This document shows positions 58,643 to 64,000 of a DNA stretch of 64,000 nt, one piece after another. Position 1 is the first letter of the stretch, and every line of letters starts with the position of its first letter. The notes below the pieces were generated by a model. The model was not told the origin of the DNA and did no database searches. It saw nothing but the letters and a program-made list of their open reading frames with translations. The translations under genes were made by a program, and so were the position numbers. The stretch is taken from contig JBCAQO010000006.1 in NCBI GenBank assembly GCA_039111635.1, positions 1,054,001 to 1,118,000 of the forward strand. The letters are read 5' to 3'. The DNA comes from Heterobasidion occidentale. Its lineage: Eukaryota > Basidiomycota > Agaricomycetes > Russulales > Bondarzewiaceae.

Positions 58643-60543
58643 ATGCACGCCATCTCCCACTCTCTCACCCATCGCGGGTCGAGTGCGTCCCGCACTCGCT
58701 CCCGATGGCAGCCGTATTCTTCCGTCCCCTCCTCGCGGTCTCCATCGAGTGCATGCCTCAATACCCCTGCTACAACTGTATCAACACCCCCCTCAAGCCA
58801 ATACTCTTCGTCTTGCGAATCAGCCCTTCTCAACTCTTCATCAGCCCTACCTCTCTCACAGAAGGACGGAACACCACGCGATGTGCAGAAATCGAGATAT
58901 GTGAACGGTTTAGTCGGTGCGGCACTGCTCTCTCCCTTCCCTTTGTGGCGCGTCAGTCTCACTTTTCCAACAAGATCTGGCTGTCAAGTCTTTATGCGAG
59001 ATATGGCATCCCCATGACATACCCGCTGTTTTCTCGGCACCCACTCGAACAATCGTCCCTGCACCTATCGCGAGCAGTCCCGTATCCCTTCCGCCCACGC
59101 ATCAGACTAATATACACGTCTTCCATCCTCGATACTCCCAACTCCCTTCGCCAGTCTCTCCTGGGTGCCCTTTGCCATCTCCATCCACACCTTTCTCCAC
59201 GACATCACAATACTCCGACAACACGACCGATAACACTTCCACCTCCTCATCTTCCACCTCCTCTAAACCAACTCGAAGTAATGTAGTCCCGCTGAAGGGT
59301 TTCGTGCACGAGGTCCTGCGTAGATCCAGGACCTCGTGCAGCGTTCTTCAAACTGCACTATGCTACCTTGAAGCCATACGCTCGAAGGTACCCAACATCA
59401 TCCAGCAAGAGAAGCTGGGCAATGGTGTGCGAGGCGAACCGGATCAGAGTTTTCGGATCATCCAGGCCGATGAATCTGAGGCAAGCTCATTCGCCGATGA
59501 GGCGATAACAGACGACCTCATGGGAACCTCGTACTCTGCTGACTCGGATAGCTCGTGCGGGTCAGTCGAACCTACGTTCGTATCATGGACACTAGTCTTC
59601 CCCCGACTCCTTCGTTCTGTTCAACCTCACAACCGGAAGTCGTGACCTCGCTGAGGCGACCTGGACCTTCTGCGGAACTGCCGCCGTTGCCGCCATTGCC
59701 ATCGCCCCTCCTCTGCCCTCGCCGTTCGTTCCTGGCGGCTCTCATCCTCGCATCGAAGTTCACGCAGGACAAGTGCTACTCTAACCGTGCCTGGGCGAAG
59801 CTCGCTGGACTTCCTGCGCGCGAGATTGGGAGATGCGAGCGGGCCCTTGGCGAGGCCCTGGAGTGGCGCCTATGGGTTGGCAAGCTGCCTTGTCCCGTGG
59901 TCCCGTATCTCGTAGTAGAAGCGATGGCGCACTGCTTATGCCTGGCTCTACATCGTTCGCAGAGGCTTTGAATCTGGGTAGCACGCCCGGTTATTCGATG
60001 CCTCCGCCTTCGACACTGCGTCGCTCTAGCACGCTCCCTGCGAGCGCTTTTGCCTCTACTCTATCTCGAGATGCCTCCGCACTTTCCCTCCGTTTCCCGC
60101 AGCCGTCACTCGAGATGGCGATGGTTCCTCAGACCCTCTCTTTAGATTCGCATCTTGCTACACAATTCACGCCCATGCCTGCGCCGCCGATGACAACATG
60201 GTCTCATGGAGAGGCCGGCACAGATATCTCTTACTCCGCACCCTATCCTGCACCGCTTTCGGACGCTTCTTCGACACCAATGCTGAGTGTGTCGCCGACG
60301 TCGACCGTCTCGTCTCAGGACAGTCTGTACGAGGAGAGGACGATCAACATGGCGAATTTCGTGGATGTTGCCTCGCCGTTGGCGATGAAGGTCGATTCTT
60401 CCATTCTAGCGCCGCCGTCTGGATACGCGTTTGCATACCCGGGCGAATGGCCATCTACGGCTGGGGAATACATGAGCGAGGGCGGAATCAGTGGTTCTTG
60501 GGACGGTGTGGGATACTCCCTACGCGAAGATTTTCGTTGTTAA
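58643..60543 (+). CDS. PCL-type cyclin (Pho80/Pcl5-like cyclin box)
   Basis: The Ser-rich N-terminus MHAISHSLTHRGSSASRTRS leads to RYVNGLVGAAL, where an intron interrupts the first cyclin helix. It resumes with VKSLCEIWHPHDIPAVFSA, a low-complexity Ser/Thr/Pro insert, and KGFVHEVLRRSRTSCSVLQT / ALCYLEAIRSKVPNI. After a short intron near 59555-59595 comes the core LLCPRRSFLAALILASKFTQ, DKCYSNRAWAKLAGLPAREI and ALGEALEWRLWVGK. This is the cyclin box of the Pcl family, which activates Pho85-type CDKs in phosphate, cell-cycle or amino-acid signalling. At about 59885-59910 the frame changes without a fitting intron to VSRSRSDGALLMPGSTSFAE and a long Ser/Pro-rich tail to 60543. Alternatively the protein stops at 59971. 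Confidence 0.7.
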
Positions 60544-62560
60544 CACCTCGCTGTCTCCCGCGTTAGTTTTTTTTTGTCCCAATATCGTCTCTAGCGCTCG
60601 ACTCTTATCTATTTTCTTGTTCTTTAACTCCCTTGTACACACTGTAACATTGTACATAGAATTTGGCAGGCTTTGCTCTTTCCTATAGTCTGTTCATACG
60701 CTCCGCGTTGTTATCTTCTTTTGCGACCTGTCGGGCTGCGTCTTTCTTCCGTGCCTGCGATCTTTGGGCTTCCCCCATTCGGTTCGGCTCGATGGACGAC
60801 ACTGGTGCTGCCTAATTATGCCTACAACGCACGTATGATCTATTCTTTCTTGTTGTCCTGTTCCATGTTGCACGGTTTCTGAGAGTGATCTTGTCTGCAC
60901 GCACACAGTTCCGCGGCCGACCATATCGTCGACATTCTACGGGACCCCGACCGCACGTACGCAGTGACCGCGGAGCCATCGTGCGCATCAAACTTTTCGA
61001 GCGACTTCTGCGGAGGTCTTTAACGTGCACTACCGCGGAGGCGCGGCTTCGGGCTACGTCGTTGACGTTCTCGCCGGAATGCGACTCCATCATTCGTTCA
61101 CCATCCATGCATGTCAACAGGTTCGGGAACCGCAAAGGGCTAGATTCTTGCACCCCATGTGAGTAGCTACTCGTACCGTTGCTGTTATAGAAACTATGAT
61201 GGGCTTCCTGTAGTCACTAGTCACTGTCAGGGCGGATCATATTCGAACGCACACCAGCTTAACATGTGCCGCGCTTCAGGACCCTGAGGCCTGAGGGCCT
61301 ACCAAGTATCATATACGTCGGCGTCAAGTCAAGGGCTAGACTAGACAGACGCGCGCGTCGCTCGGCTGTCTCGCTTCTAGTACAACAGATCGGTTTTAAT
61401 CCTCCTTTCAATCTCTTGCACTTTTCTCCCGCTCATTGCCTTTCAGCTAAGTAGTGTCCTTGGATTCCGCACTCTCCCCGCAATCTTTGAAACGGAGTCA
61501 CACATCTGTCAAACGTGCCACTGCCAATACAGTGTGCATTCACTCGAGTGCCTCACGCGAATTCGATGGCATCGATATGAACCGGATTCTCCCAGTTCGC
61601 GTCATCGCTTCGCGGACGGACAGCCTATCATCCAACAGCGCAACTTGCTCGTCGGATAAACGCAGGGTGGTATCTGTATGGATGTTCTACGTAGTATCAC
61701 GATTCAGTTTCGAGATGCTGATGTCTCATCAGGGAAAGCTCCCAGGTGGTTTCGCATCCAGGGATCTCCAAGGTTTACGTTGAGGACGCTCCAGACTAGC
61801 ACGGACTTTGATGGCATCGCTTTGTGCTCTTGAAGGTCTATCCCGAGGATGCGCATGACGTGCGCACCTGTGCAGCACATACACTGACATTGGCTCGATA
61901 TGACCTTTCAGTAGCCAGCGCAGCCCTGGTTCCATCTACCAATGACGCCCTCCAAATTTAACGCTGCGGTGTCCCGATTCTGGACTTGTGCAGGACTATA
62001 TACAAACAGGCGAACTTCTCGGAACTTTCCCTTGCAGCTCCCTCTAGGTATCCCTTTGGTAGCTCTCCAGGCCTTATCCGATACACCACGAAGCGCCCAC
62101 TTATGGTCTGGAGCATCGATATGCACCTCCCGCTCGGAAATCTTCTTCGGAAGATGGAAGGATGTAATAAATGTGACTCACTGTTCCGAGTTGACATCGC
62201 CTGTGGCTACGTTCCTCGTTGGCTGAAGCCGAAATTTTTACGCTGATTACGCTGAGGGAGACAGCAAAGATCTCTACATTATTACCGTATCATGACGATC
62301 AACCGAGCGTCCGCCGGGAGCCGGTGTTTTGATCATCTCAGAGGAGTGCCTTGTTCTCATGCGATACGGACTGAACTGACGACACTCGGCCATGAATAGA
62401 AGACGTACATTCATATTCATATCAGGATAAGTATACACGGGACCATTACTCGTCACACGTTCGTTCTGCCCGACTTCCTTATATGACCTTTCATACATAA
62501 CTTTCTTTAGATCTGTCCATCTTATCCAACATTATTGGGTTTCATGACGCATCTGTACGT
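60544..62560. other. 2 kb without a recognisable gene
   Basis: Open frames in 61266-62246 are short and show no domain, signal peptide or consistent splicing pattern. Confidence 0.4.
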
Positions 62561-63218
62561 CTACTCGTTGAAGAACTCCAAGGGAGTCTCGGCTGTCTGG
62601 ATGGCCTGCCAGGTCGTCGGGTGTCCGTCTGCGTCCTTGTGACCTTCGTCCGTGAACAGCGAGTGAAATTTGACATCTTCCGTTCCCTGGAACGCGCAGG
62701 CGTGGTCAGTCGAATCGTTTTCGCTGCCAAGTAGATAAGCTTGTGAGCTAGGAAATAGACGCACTCTATTCGGCGGGTCGTGGATGCTGTACCGGGTGAT
62801 GTTCAAACCATCAAGATCGGAGGTACAAGTCACATAGCAAGCGACGCACCGGACATGAACGAACCCTTCTCCGAGGTCATCATTGACCGCAGGAATCCTG
62901 ATCTTCCCTAGGATGATGGTGCCGTAGCTGGTGGGTGCGCTACGGACTTGGACGAGGTCGCTGTTGAGATCGAAGCCTACGAGCTCTGAATCGGAGAGAG
63001 ATGACACGCGAGACCACATCTTGGGCTCGTGTTTGTCCCAATCGTGGCGAGATTTGACGATCGCAGCCTTGACGTCGTGGAGGACAGTCTGGAAGGCCTC
63101 GATCGCGTTCGCATGAGGCGCATGCGCTTCGTTGAAAACAAGTTCTTCTTCAGAGGCTGCATATTTTCCAGGAAATTAGTTGTTTTTCAAAGAAGGCTCT
63201 GTAGAAAGAGTCACCCAT
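62561..63218 (-). CDS. Small conserved-looking protein of unknown function
   Basis: The start codon at 63218 is split from the next exon by an intron (ATGG, then GTGACT...ATGCAG), giving MASEEELVFNEAHAPHANAI. It continues AFQTVLHDVKAAIVKSRHDW, KMWSRVSSLSDSELVGFDLN, GTIILGKIRIPAVNDDLGEG and FVHVR. After an intron (about 62852-62790) comes IHDPPNR, and after another KFHSLFTDEGHKDADGHPTT and WQAIQTAETPLEFFNE, ending at 62561. The exon joins are clean, the product is about 150 residues, acidic, without signal peptide or membrane segment. I recall similar unnamed proteins in other Agaricomycetes but no function. It is divergent from the BZW-like gene, 147 bp away. Confidence 0.65.
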
Positions 63219-63365
63219 TGTGTATGCACTGTGAGCGATGGCGAGACGGAGGGCTGCACCGCGGGGCGATAATCAGTTTAGCGGTTGTTGCCTAAACGGG
63301 AACTGCTCTTTTCAAAGCACAGGCCAGGTTGTCGACGCCGTTCGGATTGAGCTCGTAACCTGTGG
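63219..63365. promoter_or_regulatory. Short divergent promoter region
   Basis: Only 147 bp separate the start codons of the unknown small protein and the BZW-like gene, so the two promoters must overlap here. No specific element is claimed. Confidence 0.4.
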
Positions 63366-64000
63366 ATGTCTCAGCAACAATCCGCTGCAAAGCCTTCGCT
63401 CCAGGGGGTCAGAATTAAAGCTAGGAAAGGTGCTGTTAAAGCCCAGGCAAAGCACGAACCCACAGGCAAGTCTTTTGACTCGTATCACCCTCTTTCCCCA
63501 TCCGCCTCTGATACTCCTTTGTAGTCTTCCGAGACCAAGTATACAAGCACCTCGAGGCCGTACCTCAAGGAGACTTTGACGCCGTCGCAAACAAGCTCGT
63601 CTCAGCAGGATCTACCCTCGAATTTTTGAAATATGCCGATGCTCTCTTCGATATCCTCATCGTCGGCGGTTTGCTGCAGCCAGGTGGAAACTACCTCGAT
63701 GAGGATCGCGCTACATCTCCTTTCTCTATCTTCCAGGCGAAAGAGCCGCCTCAACTCGACGACATAAAGAACTACGTGGAGGTTTTCAACAAGCTCATCA
63801 GAAGGTGCGTCCCCTCGCACGATGTCGCATGACCACACAACGCTCATGTATGCGCACGGACGCATAGGTACAAGTACCTCCAGAAGCCCCTTGAGACCAC
63901 CTCTCTACCTACCCTTCTCCAGTATGTGAATCGCTGGGACCCCGTTCAGAAGGAAAAGTTCGCTATGGCTACAGGCCTTCTCATGGCCCAAGGCCTTGCT
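63366..64000 (+). CDS. BZW/5MP (eIF5-mimic) translation regulator, 5' part
   Basis: The start MSQQQSAAKPSLQGVRIKAR (KPxLxGxRxKxRK is the family opening) is followed by FRDQVYKHLEAVPQGDFDAV, LEFLKYADALFDILIVGGLL, QPGG, YVEVFNKLIRRYKYLQKPLE and NRWDPVQKEKFAMATGLLMA. These match the N-terminal helical part of BZW1/BZW2, which bind eIF2 and eIF3 through a C-terminal W2 domain and compete with eIF5. That W2 domain lies beyond the window. The first intron (63466-63524) begins GCAAGT after ...CACAG, so it is a GC-AG intron. The second, near 63806-63868, is GT-AG. The gene runs off the window end. Confidence 0.85.

Noticed and set aside
58552..58962. A minus-strand gene over the cyclin 5' end (136-codon frame)
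   Set aside because: It is antisense to a Ser-rich cyclin N-terminus whose frame leads into the cyclin box; no domain on the minus strand.

Overview
The window looks like a nuclear contig of a basidiomycete fungus, probably an Agaricomycete. Genes are packed closely on both strands. Nearly every gene is cut by many very short GT-AG introns of about 40-70 nt. Housekeeping exons are GC-rich, intergenic DNA is AT-richer, and the bZIP factor and F-box proteins are of types familiar from mushroom-forming fungi. I cannot name the species. No tRNA, rRNA, CRISPR, retroelement or viral gene was recognised.

Layout, 0-23 kb: a mitochondrial ABC1/UbiB-type atypical kinase (+), a direct tandem array of three F-box paralogues (+), the Golgi tether subunit COG5 (-), an unknown single-pass membrane protein (+), an OPT-family oligopeptide transporter (-), ATP sulfurylase MET3 (+) and a tiny secreted cysteine-rich protein (-).

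Layout, 23-53 kb: the same five-gene block appears twice, on either side of a gap of exactly 100 N (39249-39348). The block holds a multi-KH vigilin/Scp160 protein (+), the U2 snRNP-associated protein SR140 (-), protein phosphatase 5 (-), a secreted GH23-like lytic transglycosylase (-) and an unidentified gene (-). Copy A ends at the gap, copy B starts at the gap in mid-gene, and the two are almost collinear. The simplest reading is two overlapping contig ends, perhaps the two haplotypes of a dikaryon, scaffolded end to end rather than a real tandem duplication. The one large difference is a 2,095-bp insertion in copy A at 36038-38132. It has about 80-bp terminal inverted repeats, a 3-bp target-site duplication (TGG), and 11-bp subterminal repeats. 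It also carries a broken, intron-containing piece of a fungal Zn2Cys6-type transcription-factor gene. Copy B preserves the empty site. I read it as a non-autonomous, CACTA-like DNA transposon that captured a host gene fragment, and I consider it the most interesting object in the window.

Layout, 53-64 kb: an arsenite efflux transporter of the ACR3 family (+) lies tail to tail with an AP-1-like bZIP factor (-), a possible arsenic-response pair. About 3.4 kb without a recognisable gene follows, then a PCL-type cyclin (+), 2 kb without a gene, a small unknown protein (-), and the 5' part of a BZW/5MP translation regulator (+), cut by the window end.

Quality note: many genes show single-base frame slips. 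The slips differ between copies A and B for most genes but are shared in the vigilin gene. Many are probably sequencing indels, so 'pseudogene' calls here are provisional.
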